A stretch of DNA of 64,000 bases from Flavobacteriaceae bacterium. GTDB taxonomy: Bacteria; Bacteroidota; Bacteroidia; Flavobacteriales; Weeksellaceae. The stretch spans positions 17,421 through 81,420 of the forward strand of contig JAGLAZ010000002.1 in assembly GCA_018260565.1 (NCBI GenBank). Reading direction: 5' to 3'. A model generated the notes under the pieces. That model saw only the letters and a program-made list of their open reading frames with translations, made no database searches and had not been told where the DNA came from. Each line of letters opens with the position of its first letter. The stretch's first letter is position 1. Shown one piece after another: positions 54,583-63,366 of this stretch. Made by a program: the position numbers and the translations under genes.

Positions 54583-55177
54583 TTTTTGATATAGGATAAT
54601 AAGGTGCTTCTTCAAAGCCTAAAAGAGCATTGATGAGTTTAAAACCTTTATATATAGCCAAATTATTAATAGATATATTTTTTAATACAATCTTAGCTTC
54701 ACAGATCAATTTCTCTCGCATGCACCCATGTAATAGTGGGATTTCTGGGCTGTGCCATTCTTCCCCAGTAAAGAAGGCAATATTTCCATAGGAACTATCT
54801 GTAATATAATCATTTGCATAATATATTACTTCTGTATGCTGCGTTAATTTTCCTTTAGTTTGGTCAAAAAAACATCGATTAGTTTTTTTATAAGGGTAGG
54901 TAAACTTTTTTTGATTGATGAGAACAAATTCAGAAATTATTTGAGGTATATATAGCTGAATATCAGAGAAGTAAGAATATTCATCATATAAAAATCTCCA
55001 TTTATAAACTTCAAAATCTGGCACCGAAATTTGAGATGCAATATCATTTAAATCAATAGCAGGAAACCCAAAATCTTGTGCCGTACGGTTTAGGCGTTGC
55101 TGGTGATACATTAGATTATCCGGGATTTTATTCGCTATCCGAATACTTTCTAAAAATTTAGGTGGAGAGAGGGACAT
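54554..55177 (-). CDS. pabC: Aminotransferase class IV (4-amino-4-deoxychorismate lyase-like)
   Basis: PLP-dependent fold-IV enzyme predicted to release pyruvate from aminodeoxychorismate, giving 4-aminobenzoate. The chosen ATG gives 207 residues (MSLSPPKFLESIRI), shorter than E. coli PabC (269) but normal for the short PabC partners in this phylum. LPQ-type PLP motifs are degenerate; TKGKLTQHTEVIYYAND, GNIAFFTGEEW and LLHGCMREKLI fit the family. The frame could extend 21 residues upstream without support. The start overlaps pabB by 20 bases, so it is co-translated with it. Confidence 0.8.
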   Translation of the reverse strand: MSLSPPKFLESIRIANKIPDNLMYHQQRLNRTAQDFGFPAIDLNDIASQISVPDFEVYKWRFLYDEYSYFSDIQLYIPQIISEFVLINQKKFTYPYKKTNRCFFDQTKGKLTQHTEVIYYANDYITDSSYGNIAFFTGEEWHSPEIPLLHGCMREKLICEAKIVLKNISINNLAIYKGFKLINALLGFEEAPYYPISKINFPPETEI

Positions 55178-56144
55178 AGATTTTGCTGAGCATTTCTTGA
55201 TATTCTTCCCAGGCATTACTATCTGCTGTAATGCCACCACCTGAACTAAAAGCAGTAATTAAACCATTTTCAATTTCAAGAAAACGGATTAAAACACAAG
55301 TTTCTAGGATATTTCCACAAAAATATCCTGCAATCCCACAGTAATAATTTCTCCGAAGATTTTCAGCAGCTTGTAAAATTTCTACTGTTTTTTTTTTCGG
55401 AGCACCTGTGACAGATCCAGCGGGAAGCATACGCGCCAAGGCACTCCCAGGACGGCCTTTGTAATCCGCTTTTAGAGTTCCGCTAATGTGGGAATGCATC
55501 CCTAATAGAGGAGTTCCCTGAGTGGGAATGCGGATAATTTCTTTGAATTTTACCACTTTTACATTTTCCGCAACTATATTTAGATCATTCCGCAAAAGGT
55601 CCACTACGGTATAATGTTCTGCGGTTTCTTTTTCATTTTGTAAAAGCCACATTTTAGCATCAGGATTATTATCTACTACAGTCCCTTTCATGGGGAAAGT
55701 ATGTACCGTATCGCCTTGAATCAGGACAAAACTTTCTGGAGAGAATGATAAAAAACTTTGGGGAAAATACACTTTGTATTTGGCATTCCCTTGTAAAAAG
55801 AGGTGTGTAGGTGTAGTAGAAAGATGTACAGGAGTACGCGTGGTGAGGTTTCCCAAATAGGAATTTCCATAGAAGATTTCTTTCTGAAGGTGAATGAATT
55901 TTTTCTGATAATCTTCAAAACTTTCTGGAAATGAATGCATTATAATTTCAGCATTATCCTCAATATTTTCTACTTCAAATGGAAGATGTTTACCGTTAGG
56001 AAACTGAAAATAGACCTTATTAGCGGAAATATCCTTTAGAGTAAAAATCTCAAATTCATCTAATTCATAGTTGCATAGGAAGAAAAAAGCCTCTTTATTT
56101 TGGTATAATAAATCTAATTTCGAGAAAAATTCTTCCTTTTTCAT
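55158..56144 (-). CDS. pabB: Aminodeoxychorismate synthase component I (PabB), short form
   Basis: Chorismate-binding enzyme of folate synthesis. The 328-residue product contains only the catalytic chorismate-binding core: VVDLLRNDLNIVAENVKV, then MLPAGSVTGAPKKKTVEIL and YCGIAGYFCGN. It lacks the N-terminal domain of E. coli PabB, a normal arrangement for short forms that pair with a short PabC. I use the ATG at 56144 (MKKEEFFSKL) because a longer frame to 56201 would run into the divergent gene's start. The glutaminase partner PabA is not in the window. Confidence 0.9.
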   Translation of the reverse strand: MKKEEFFSKLDLLYQNKEAFFFLCNYELDEFEIFTLKDISANKVYFQFPNGKHLPFEVENIEDNAEIIMHSFPESFEDYQKKFIHLQKEIFYGNSYLGNLTTRTPVHLSTTPTHLFLQGNAKYKVYFPQSFLSFSPESFVLIQGDTVHTFPMKGTVVDNNPDAKMWLLQNEKETAEHYTVVDLLRNDLNIVAENVKVVKFKEIIRIPTQGTPLLGMHSHISGTLKADYKGRPGSALARMLPAGSVTGAPKKKTVEILQAAENLRRNYYCGIAGYFCGNILETCVLIRFLEIENGLITAFSSGGGITADSNAWEEYQEMLSKIYVPLST

Positions 56145-56174
56145 GATATGTAGCAAAAGTAAGAATATGATAAG

Positions 56175-56182
56175 TATTTTTG
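56175..56182 (+). promoter_or_regulatory. Candidate -7 element, four bases from the next ATG
   Basis: TATTTTTG, an exact TAnnTTTG match, followed by CAC and the ATG at 56186. It suggests a leaderless transcript and supports 56186 rather than the TTG at 56180 as start. Confidence 0.4.
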
Positions 56183-56185
56183 CAC

Positions 56186-56935
56186 ATGGCACAATATTCA
56201 AAAATTTCTATAGAAGAGGTTATTTCCAAAAGCTTTAAAGTCTGGTGGCGTAATATAGACTATTTAATTCTTTATAGTTTATTGTATATCAGTATATTAG
56301 GTGGAATTTTATATGCTCTTTCCTTTACTTTTAATATATGGTATTGGGCAGAAGAAATACAAAAACGAATTCAAGGTATACCAGATATCCAGAAAAAAAC
56401 CGTCATTCTCAGTGAGCAGTTGGAAAAACTTCAGTCGATGCCGGATTTCCAACAATTTATTTGGGGAACTTCCCTTGCATTAATTATTCTTTCGCCTCTT
56501 GCCTTAGGACTTTATGAGGTGTTCAGAAAAAGGGATTCCGGTATAAAACCAGAGTTTACTGATCTTTTTTCTGGCTACTCTGGAAATAGAACCTTCTCAA
56601 TACTTGCGCTTTTTGGTGTTGTAAACATAATTAATGCGCTATTACCATATTTCTTTATCAATGTTTTTGTAATCTATGCTACTCTTACTTGCTCAGCTCT
56701 GATATTTTTTAAGAACATAAATGTTTTTCAGGCATTACAGTTAAGTGTTAGAATAGCTTTTTCCTATCCTGGCATTAGTCTTATAGGGATTTTACTCTGC
56801 GGAATACTCAAGTATGTGGGGCTTTTCTTATTTGTTGTACCCATATTGGTTACTTTACCATTTTGGTTATGTTATATTTATTCTTTTTATGTTCATTTAG
56901 AAAAGGAAGCAGCTGCTACTAAAACTCTGGTATAA
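56186..56935 (+). CDS. Hypothetical multi-pass membrane protein
   Basis: A 249-residue protein with about five to six hydrophobic segments: LILYSLLYISILGGILYALS; an amphipathic connector with Gln/Glu/Lys; then IIWGTSLALIILSPLALG-type and FALLGVVNII-type helices; and a C-terminal pair ending in LPFWLCYIYSFYVHLEKE. The N terminus reads YSKISIEEVISKSFKVWWRN. Similar proteins in Weeksellaceae carry various automatic names without evidence; I assign no function. It is divergent from pabB and followed 55 bases later by the AI-2E-family gene. Confidence 0.75.
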   Translation: MAQYSKISIEEVISKSFKVWWRNIDYLILYSLLYISILGGILYALSFTFNIWYWAEEIQKRIQGIPDIQKKTVILSEQLEKLQSMPDFQQFIWGTSLALIILSPLALGLYEVFRKRDSGIKPEFTDLFSGYSGNRTFSILALFGVVNIINALLPYFFINVFVIYATLTCSALIFFKNINVFQALQLSVRIAFSYPGISLIGILLCGILKYVGLFLFVVPILVTLPFWLCYIYSFYVHLEKEAAATKTLV

Positions 56936-56990
56936 TAATATTTCAATATCTTTTCCCCTTTTAAAAGCTAATACTATTTAAACTACGATT

Positions 56991-58088
56991 ATGCCCGATA
57001 ACTATACTGATAAAATAAGTGGTAATGTAATCAAACAAATTTTTTTGATTATAATAATAGTGGCATTTATTGCCCTTATTTGTACCAATTTAAGTTTGTT
57101 TTTACCTTCACTATTAGGTGCACTTACATTGTATATTATTAGTAGAAGTTTTAATATTAAATTACAAGAATCCCGAGGATGGAAGGGCCCATGGGCGGCT
57201 TCACTAATTTTATTAATCTGTTTAGTGACTCTTATTTTGCCTCTTTATTTTATGGGTAATATTATTGTAGGAAAACTTTCTGATACCGCTGAATATACTC
57301 CAAAACTATATAACTTTTTAGGTAAAGGACAGGACTTTTTTAAGGATAAACTGAACATAGATATCTTAAGTAAAAATAATCTTGATAAAGCAAAAGCTTG
57401 GATAGGTAGTGTAACCACCTCTGCTGTGAGCGGAACTATTAATGTGGTTACTATAATAGCCTCCATGTTTTTCATTTTGTATTTTATGCTGGAAAACCCC
57501 AGAAAATTTGAAAAAGCCTTGGTAGATTCAATTCCATTAAAAAGGGCAAATATTAATCTTATTGGTGAAAAGTTTAGAAGATTGGTTATTGCAAACGCCG
57601 TCGGAATACCTGTAGTAGCCTTAGGACAAGCAATAGTGGGATTGGTAGGATACCTGATTTTTGGAGCTCCATCTCCAATTCTTTTATTCGTGGTTACCTT
57701 TATTGGAAGTATGCTTCCTGTGGTGGGAGCTGCAATAGTGTATGTTCCTGTAGGGCTTTATATATTAGGGGAAGGAGACAATTTTGGTGGTTGGGGAGTT
57801 CTTATTTACAGTATGATCGCTGTGGGGCTTACGGATAATGTCTTAAGATTTACTTTATTGAAAAAGCTGGAAGATATACACCCACTAAACACTGTGTTTG
57901 GTATCATAATGGGCCTAAATTTATTTGGTTTTATGGGACTAATTTTCGGACCTATATTAGTTAGTTTTACTGGGCTGCTCATCCGGGTGTATAATAATGA
58001 ATACGCAAATACCAGTAAAGATTTAATTTTAGAGAGTAAAGTGGATGAAGAAGCAGAAATTAAACAAAGCACTACTTTAATTATTTAA
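56991..58088 (+). CDS. AI-2E family transporter (PerM-like)
   Basis: Multi-pass membrane protein of 365 residues in the AI-2E/PerM family. About eight helices are visible, with the family's central extramembrane segment (KLSDTAEYTPKLYNFLGKG and the following region) and the C-terminal block FIGSMLPVVGAAIVYVPVGL and DNVLRFTLLKKLEDIHPL, then FGIIMGLNLFGFMGLIFGP. The family name comes from an autoinducer exporter, but members transport various ions or signals, and the substrate here is unknown. Confidence 0.88.
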   Translation: MPDNYTDKISGNVIKQIFLIIIIVAFIALICTNLSLFLPSLLGALTLYIISRSFNIKLQESRGWKGPWAASLILLICLVTLILPLYFMGNIIVGKLSDTAEYTPKLYNFLGKGQDFFKDKLNIDILSKNNLDKAKAWIGSVTTSAVSGTINVVTIIASMFFILYFMLENPRKFEKALVDSIPLKRANINLIGEKFRRLVIANAVGIPVVALGQAIVGLVGYLIFGAPSPILLFVVTFIGSMLPVVGAAIVYVPVGLYILGEGDNFGGWGVLIYSMIAVGLTDNVLRFTLLKKLEDIHPLNTVFGIIMGLNLFGFMGLIFGPILVSFTGLLIRVYNNEYANTSKDLILESKVDEEAEIKQSTTLII

Positions 58089-58093
58089 CTTTG
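58086..58093 (+). promoter_or_regulatory. Candidate -7 element of HMG-CoA lyase gene
   Basis: TAACTTTG, an exact TAnnTTTG match overlapping the stop codon of the preceding transporter gene and 25 bases before the ATG at 58118. It suggests independent transcription. Confidence 0.4.
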
Positions 58094-58117
58094 ATTTCGA
58101 ACTAAGAAAACAATTAT

Positions 58118-58996
58118 ATGCAGGATACTTTATCGCCTAAATCACCAGATATTTTCATTACAGAATGTCCCCGTGATGCCATGCAAGGCTTTAAAAATGT
58201 TATTCCTACATCTCAAAAAATAGATTATCTCAATCAGCTTCTTAAGGTAGGCTATGATACATTAGATGCTGGAAGTTTTGTATCTCATACATCAGTTCCT
58301 CAGCTCGCGGATACGGAAGATGTTTTATCTAAGTTGGAAGATTCTAAGGGTACCAAGATTTCTGTAATTGTAGGTGGAATGCGCGGTGCAATGCAGGCTG
58401 CTAATCATGAAAGAGTTGATATTTTAGGCTTTCCGTTTTCTATTTCTGAGAATTTTCAAATTCGGAATACAAGGAAAGGCAGAATCGATGCATTGAAGGT
58501 AATTGATGATATTCAAAATTTATGTGTTGCAAAGGGCAAAATATGCACGGTTTATATCAGTATGGCCTTTGGTAATCCTTATACTGAAGCATATTCTGAT
58601 GATTTGGTTTTAGACTATATCGATACAATATCCAAAAATGGTATAAGTCGATTTCTTATTTCCGATACCATAGGTGTGGGCACGCCAGAGCAAATACATT
58701 CCCTTTTTACCAAATGTTTTAGTGCTTTTCCAAATTTCCAGTTCTCTGCACATTTCCATAACCCGGTAGATAAAAGTTATGATAAACTTAAAGCTGCTTG
58801 GGAGGCTGGTTGTAGGCACTTTGATACGGCCATAAAAGGAATTGGAGGATGCCCCTTCGCGACGGATGAACTTATTGGTAATATGCCTACAGAGCAAATT
58901 ATCAATTTTATGGCTATTGAAAAAATTAATAATCCACTGAATCTGCATCATTTCCAAGTAGCATATAATAAAGCAAAAGATATTTTCTTGTTTTAA
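58118..58996 (+). CDS. Hydroxymethylglutaryl-CoA lyase
   Basis: Splits HMG-CoA into acetoacetate and acetyl-CoA, usually at the end of leucine degradation. The 292-residue TIM-barrel product has IFITECPRDAMQGFKNVIPT with the R-D metal/substrate pair, DTLDAGSFVSHTSVPQLADT, FSAHFHNPVDKSYDKLKAAW and the signature IKGIGGCPFATDELIGN, where the Cys is catalytic. A canonical HMG-CoA lyase would have DPRDG at the start; here it is ECPRDAM, seen also in Flavobacteriia. The other leucine-degradation genes are not in the window. Confidence 0.9.
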   Translation: MQDTLSPKSPDIFITECPRDAMQGFKNVIPTSQKIDYLNQLLKVGYDTLDAGSFVSHTSVPQLADTEDVLSKLEDSKGTKISVIVGGMRGAMQAANHERVDILGFPFSISENFQIRNTRKGRIDALKVIDDIQNLCVAKGKICTVYISMAFGNPYTEAYSDDLVLDYIDTISKNGISRFLISDTIGVGTPEQIHSLFTKCFSAFPNFQFSAHFHNPVDKSYDKLKAAWEAGCRHFDTAIKGIGGCPFATDELIGNMPTEQIINFMAIEKINNPLNLHHFQVAYNKAKDIFLF

Positions 58997-59011
58997 ATTT
59001 AATAATTTTTT

Positions 59012-59428
59012 ATGCAAAATATAACCTCCAAAATAGAGTATCAAGGAAACTTTCAATGTGTAAGTACACACATAGCGAGCAATTCTACACTAAAAACAGT
59101 TCCTCCAATAGACAATAATGGGGATGGATCCAGCTTTAGCCCCACAGATCTTTGTGCTACTTCTTTAGGCCAATGTGCACTGACCACAATTGCTATTTTA
59201 GCAAAAAATAACTATCCTAATTTAGATTTTATAGGGACTGAAGTTTTTTGTACTAAAATAATGGCACCTAATCCGCGCCGAATTGCTGAAATTAAAATAG
59301 AATTTAAGTTTAATAGAAGCTTCACAGAAGCTGAAGAGCAATGGATTTATTCCAAAGCTACTACCTGCCCGGTAGCTCTAAGCCTTCACCCTGATATTAA
59401 ACAAAGCTATACGTTTAATTTTATTTAA
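59012..59428 (+). CDS. OsmC-family peroxiredoxin-like protein
   Basis: A 138-residue OsmC/Ohr-fold protein that probably reduces organic or lipid peroxides. The two active Cys are in SPTDLCATSLGQCALTTIAI (near residues 48-53) and KATTCPVALSLHP (near residue 119). The fold-typical helix follows the first Cys. Close after the HMG-CoA lyase gene (15 bases), and convergent with the DCC gene, whose stop overlaps its own by four bases. The physiological substrate is unknown. Confidence 0.88.
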   Translation: MQNITSKIEYQGNFQCVSTHIASNSTLKTVPPIDNNGDGSSFSPTDLCATSLGQCALTTIAILAKNNYPNLDFIGTEVFCTKIMAPNPRRIAEIKIEFKFNRSFTEAEEQWIYSKATTCPVALSLHPDIKQSYTFNFI

Positions 59429-59850
59429 GTTAAAAGCCTTGCTCGAAATTCCGGAGAAGGAATTGGGCATTCTTTCTTGGGTTTAGGAAATAATAATCTT
59501 CTATTTCTGCTTATAAACATATACAAGCTATCTCGTAAGCCTTTAGGAATTAAACTTATACAGTATGCTAAAAATTTAAGTCTTTTTTTAGGCAAAAGGC
59601 TTAGAATGAGCAGTGCTGCATCGCTTTTCTTATAAAGTTTTGAATCGTTAAAAAGATATACTGTGGTAAAACCTTCACGCTTGTTTACCAATTTTGGTAT
59701 ATGATGCGCTGCAGTATCACCTTGTAAGGGTGCAAAAAGAAATTTTTTTTCATCATCTAATCGATAGGTAAAATCTACAAAAAAACTACACAATGCACAT
59801 TCCCCATCATAATAAATGATAGGTTGGTGATTAGGTAATTCCTTTTTCAT
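59425..59850 (-). CDS. Thiol-disulfide oxidoreductase DCC family protein
   Basis: A 141-residue protein of the DCC family. It has the motif PIIYYDGECALCSFFVDFTY near residues 10-29, where DxxCxxC gives the family its name and the Cys pair is the presumed redox site. APLQGDTAAHHIP and the conserved Ser/Asp helix follow (KSDAALLILSLL). Its start overlaps the upstream GH1-like gene by 20 bases, so it is translationally coupled to the Galf-type sugar cluster, which is unexpected for a redox protein. Confidence 0.85.
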   Translation of the reverse strand: MKKELPNHQPIIYYDGECALCSFFVDFTYRLDDEKKFLFAPLQGDTAAHHIPKLVNKREGFTTVYLFNDSKLYKKSDAALLILSLLPKKRLKFLAYCISLIPKGLRDSLYMFISRNRRLLFPKPKKECPIPSPEFRARLLT

Positions 59851-60985
59851 ATCGCAAATGTGTCATTACCCTAAGAAGAGCTTCAGCATAAGGCTGATAT
59901 AGGATTCTGGTTTTGTCCGGCGGATAGATATCCCATAATCCGGACTTGTGCCAATCATGTAGATGATCCCAATCTGGCCTATCAATTATAGGATATAAAC
60001 ATACTCCCCAGAAAGGAATATTATTATCCAAAATCTTACTAGCCTCTCTACCTATCATCTTTATCCACCGGGGCCTATCTTCCAAAGGGTGGCTGGTTTC
60101 ACTGATAATGATAGGTTTATGATATCTTTGGTAAACATCTTCTACAAGACTGCTAAGATCTCTCCAGAGCGGGTGGGGAGGCCTTTCATTCCATCCAATG
60201 GTTTCATAGGGGTGATGAATCCATTGGTTATTAAAATAAAAATTAAGCCCTATAATATCTACATACTCTTCACGGCCTCTTAATTCAGGGCATATTCTTC
60301 CTGAGAGAATATCCAATACTTGAAACTGATTGTTATGCTGCCATCCAGCATGGTGTAATTCCGGATCGTGTATCCACCCTGTTATATTAATTAAAGGCTC
60401 CGTGGAAAGTATTCGAGTAGAAGGATTTACTTCTAGGATAGCCTCTATTCCCTCTATGTAAGCTTTCATCAGCTTATATTTGACTTCCCAGCCAAAGCCT
60501 GAACAATAGGGTGATGTTCCATTTGCCTCTCCGCCTAACCAAGATATAAAACTAACTTCATTTATTGGGGTAATAATAGGGGTATGGGTGGAGTCTTCTT
60601 GTCTTAAAAACTCCAAAAACGCTCTACAAACAGCAGCAAATCTGCGCGGAAACATCGGGTGGAGGGGTGTAAGATCATCAGGGTATCCAAAATGGCAAAT
60701 ATCCCAGACAACTTGTACTCCAGTGTGTGCGGAGGCATGTAAAATAGGGATTAGATGCTGAAAGTCATATTGGTATGGGTGTTTTTCTACCTTGCTCCAG
60801 CGAATACCTTCCCGAACTGTTTTAATACCAAAGATTTTTAAATCTTGATAATCCCGAAGTATGCGGACATCGTGCTCTGTTTCTTCCAAAAGATCTACGC
60901 GGTTCCCGAAAGCATTTAACTGATCGGAGCATTCATACCCTGCCATCCAAAAGCTTTGGAAAGGGTTATTATCCCTATTCTCCAA
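59831..60985 (-). CDS. GH1-like (clan GH-A) glycosidase-family protein
   Basis: A 384-residue protein resembling family 1 glycosidases. Seen: FWMAGYECSDQLNAFGNRVD at the N terminus, LRDYQDLKIFGIKTVREGIR, the acid/base pattern ITPINEVSF near residue 140, and the nucleophile pattern IIISETSHP near residue 297, with WGVCLYPIIDRPDWDH near the end. The start is TTG (60985), the only candidate upstream of an in-frame stop, inside the last codons of glf. No signal peptide, so it is cytosolic. It may act on sugars, but similar proteins beside glf could instead help in glycan assembly; the substrate is unknown. Confidence 0.75.
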   Translation of the reverse strand: MENRDNNPFQSFWMAGYECSDQLNAFGNRVDLLEETEHDVRILRDYQDLKIFGIKTVREGIRWSKVEKHPYQYDFQHLIPILHASAHTGVQVVWDICHFGYPDDLTPLHPMFPRRFAAVCRAFLEFLRQEDSTHTPIITPINEVSFISWLGGEANGTSPYCSGFGWEVKYKLMKAYIEGIEAILEVNPSTRILSTEPLINITGWIHDPELHHAGWQHNNQFQVLDILSGRICPELRGREEYVDIIGLNFYFNNQWIHHPYETIGWNERPPHPLWRDLSSLVEDVYQRYHKPIIISETSHPLEDRPRWIKMIGREASKILDNNIPFWGVCLYPIIDRPDWDHLHDWHKSGLWDIYPPDKTRILYQPYAEALLRVMTHLRYEKGIT

Positions 60986-62066
60986 TGATTTTCTTTGCTA
61001 AAGTTAAAGATTGTCCCACTACTTGATCCATGTTATAATATCTATAGGTGCCCAGGCGCCCTGTAAAGTAGACTTTACCTTCATCAAGCGCTGCTCTATC
61101 TTTGTACTTTTTGTATAAATCTTGATTTTCCGGGCGTGGAATAGGATAATATGGATCTCCTTCTGCGGTAGGAAATTCATATACGATAGTTGTCTGAGGA
61201 TGAGTTTGTCCTGTAATTTTTTTAAACTCTGTAATTCTTGTAAAAGCATTAGAGTTAGGATAATTTACAGTACCAGTGCATTGAAATTCTTCTTTTTGTA
61301 AAGTTTCAAACTTAAAATTTACTGATCGATACGGAAGTTTCCCAAATTCATATTGATAAAATCGGTCTATAGGGCCTGTATAAATCAATTTAGAAAATCC
61401 TATACTGTCTTTAATATCCTCATACTTAGTTTGAAGCATGATGTGGATATTAGGATGGCTGAGCATTTTTTCAAACATTGCCGTATAGCCATGTTTAGGC
61501 ATAGCTTGAAATGTATCAATGAAATAGCGAGGATCTCTATTGGTGCGGGTCGGTACACGGGCCGTTACACTTGCATCCAATTCGGATGGGTCTAATGCCC
61601 ACTGTTTTCTAGTATATCCGCGGAAAAACTTTTCGTACAGTTCTTTACCTACAGCATTCATTACCACATCTTCTGAGGTAAGCACGGGATTTCTTTTTTC
61701 TGCTTTAGAGGCAAGGAAATCTGTTACTTCAGAGGATGATAAATTTAGACCAAAAAGGCTATTAATTGTATCAAGATTGATAGGTATTGGTACCAAGGAT
61801 CCATCTATAGAAGCCAAAACTTCATGCTCATAATATCTCCATTCTGTGAATTTACTGAGGTAATCAAAGATATCCGAAGAATTGGTGTGGAAGATGTGGG
61901 GCCCATATTTATGAATAAGAATCCCATCTTCATTATAAAAATCAAAAGCATTTCCGGCTATATGAGGTCGCTCATCAATTATTAAGATTTTATTTCCGGC
62001 AGTAGCAAGCTGTTCCGCAAGGACGCTTCCCGAAAATCCGCATCCTACGATTAGGTAGTCGTACAT
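60975..62066 (-). CDS. glf: UDP-galactopyranose mutase
   Basis: Flavoenzyme that converts UDP-galactopyranose to UDP-galactofuranose, the donor for Galf-containing surface glycans. The 363 residues begin DYLIVGCGFSGSVLAEQLA (FAD-binding Rossmann) and have GGNAF-like HIAGNAFDFYNEDG, HKYGPHIFHTNSSD and LYEKFFRGYTRKQWAL. The flavin/substrate Arg appears at RVPTRTNRDPRYF, and the end GRLGTYRYYNMDQVVGQ is characteristic of Glf. It overlaps the glycosyltransferase upstream by 16 bases and the GH1-like gene downstream by 11. Confidence 0.94.
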   Translation of the reverse strand: MYDYLIVGCGFSGSVLAEQLATAGNKILIIDERPHIAGNAFDFYNEDGILIHKYGPHIFHTNSSDIFDYLSKFTEWRYYEHEVLASIDGSLVPIPINLDTINSLFGLNLSSSEVTDFLASKAEKRNPVLTSEDVVMNAVGKELYEKFFRGYTRKQWALDPSELDASVTARVPTRTNRDPRYFIDTFQAMPKHGYTAMFEKMLSHPNIHIMLQTKYEDIKDSIGFSKLIYTGPIDRFYQYEFGKLPYRSVNFKFETLQKEEFQCTGTVNYPNSNAFTRITEFKKITGQTHPQTTIVYEFPTAEGDPYYPIPRPENQDLYKKYKDRAALDEGKVYFTGRLGTYRYYNMDQVVGQSLTLAKKIIGE

Positions 62067-63148
62067 GAAAGTGGTGGTATTAGTTTTGCTATATTATTTA
62101 TGGTATTATCCCATGATTTATCGGCTAAAAACTCGTCTTTTTTTAGAGTCCAATTTTTCTTTTCTTCTTTGCTCATTAAAAGCAATATTTCTATTTTTTT
62201 TACCCATTCTTCAGCTGTATCACCGATAGAAACCAGTCCCAGCTGACCATATGGCGTAACTACATCCGTAATAGAGGTAGAAATAGTAGGAACTCCCGCA
62301 GCTAAATATTCAGGAGTTTTCGTAGGGCTAATATATCGTGTACTCTCATTTTTAGCAAAAGGAATAAGGGCTATATCCCAAGAAGCCAAGTACTCAGGGA
62401 GCTGATCATAGGATTTTGAGCCCAGATAATGAATATTGTGAGCCCGTGGTAAATCTTCATGAGGGATTTTTACTACTGGTCCTATAAGGATTATGTGCCA
62501 TTGTGGACGCAAATGTGCCATTTCTGCAATAAGATGAATATCAAATCTCTCATCTAATACTCCATAAAAACCCAATCTTGGATGTGGTATATGGGATTGA
62601 TCTGCTGGTTGGTCTTGTATATTTAAAGCTTTACTAAAATGAGACTTGTCTATACTACTGGGAAAACAGTGCACATTGGAATGTCTACTTTTCTTTGCTT
62701 CATATAGACTTTGTCCTCCAGTAAATACCACATCTGCCATCTGATACAGTTCTTCTTCTCTAGATAAAAGTTCTGGTGGAGAGAATAAAAACGCTGAAAG
62801 TTCATCCATTACATCATAAACAATATATTTTGGAGCTAGATGTTTACCCAGAGGAAGCGCCATAGGAGTATAATACCACAGAATATATTCTGAATCTGCG
62901 TTACCAAAGTCAAGATGTCTCTTTACTAATTCCTTTAATTCACCATTATCCCAAGAGGTATCTGGAGTATGAGGCATTACTATTTGAATAGAATCAGAAT
63001 AATACTGTATCTCTAAAAATACATTCTCTGCATGATAGGGCTCTTCAATAAAAATTATTTCTGCAAATTTTGAAAGACGGGTTAAAAGGTGCTGAGGTCT
63101 TTGAAAAACAAAATTCCACCGGAGGTGAGAAAAACAAACAATTTTCAT
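62051..63148 (-). CDS. Glycosyltransferase (GT-B fold, group 1-like)
   Basis: A 365-residue predicted glycosyltransferase. It starts MKIVCFSHLRWNFVFQRPQH, typical of a group that heads sugar clusters in Bacteroidota. The C-terminal nucleotide-sugar domain has LGFYGVLDERFDI, then HNIHYLGSKSYDQLPEYLAS and IPFAKNESTRYISPTKTPEY with the conserved Glu-type region. It is the first gene of a four-gene overlapping unit, probably transferring Galf or a related sugar made by the next gene; the acceptor is unknown. Confidence 0.85.
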   Translation of the reverse strand: MKIVCFSHLRWNFVFQRPQHLLTRLSKFAEIIFIEEPYHAENVFLEIQYYSDSIQIVMPHTPDTSWDNGELKELVKRHLDFGNADSEYILWYYTPMALPLGKHLAPKYIVYDVMDELSAFLFSPPELLSREEELYQMADVVFTGGQSLYEAKKSRHSNVHCFPSSIDKSHFSKALNIQDQPADQSHIPHPRLGFYGVLDERFDIHLIAEMAHLRPQWHIILIGPVVKIPHEDLPRAHNIHYLGSKSYDQLPEYLASWDIALIPFAKNESTRYISPTKTPEYLAAGVPTISTSITDVVTPYGQLGLVSIGDTAEEWVKKIEILLLMSKEEKKNWTLKKDEFLADKSWDNTINNIAKLIPPLSCTTT

Positions 63149-63339
63149 GGGGTGGAAGATAATTATTTCTCCTATTTATAAAAAATTTTTTACTCTATAA
63201 TGGTAAAAAATCATCAAATAATTTAATTATAATAAAAATATCAAATCTGTCTATGAACCTTATAGATAAAGGCTTTTAAAAATAATTTTATTTATAATAT
63301 TTTAACATAAAAACATATTAAAAGCAATAAATTAATCAA

Positions 63340-63347
63340 TATTTTTG
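63340..63347 (+). promoter_or_regulatory. Candidate -7 element of the small membrane protein gene
   Basis: TATTTTTG, an exact TAnnTTTG match, 19 bases before the ATG at 63367, in the 218-base AT-rich divergent gap after the glycosyltransferase gene. Confidence 0.4.
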
Positions 63348-63366
63348 ACAAACAAAATAAATTCAT

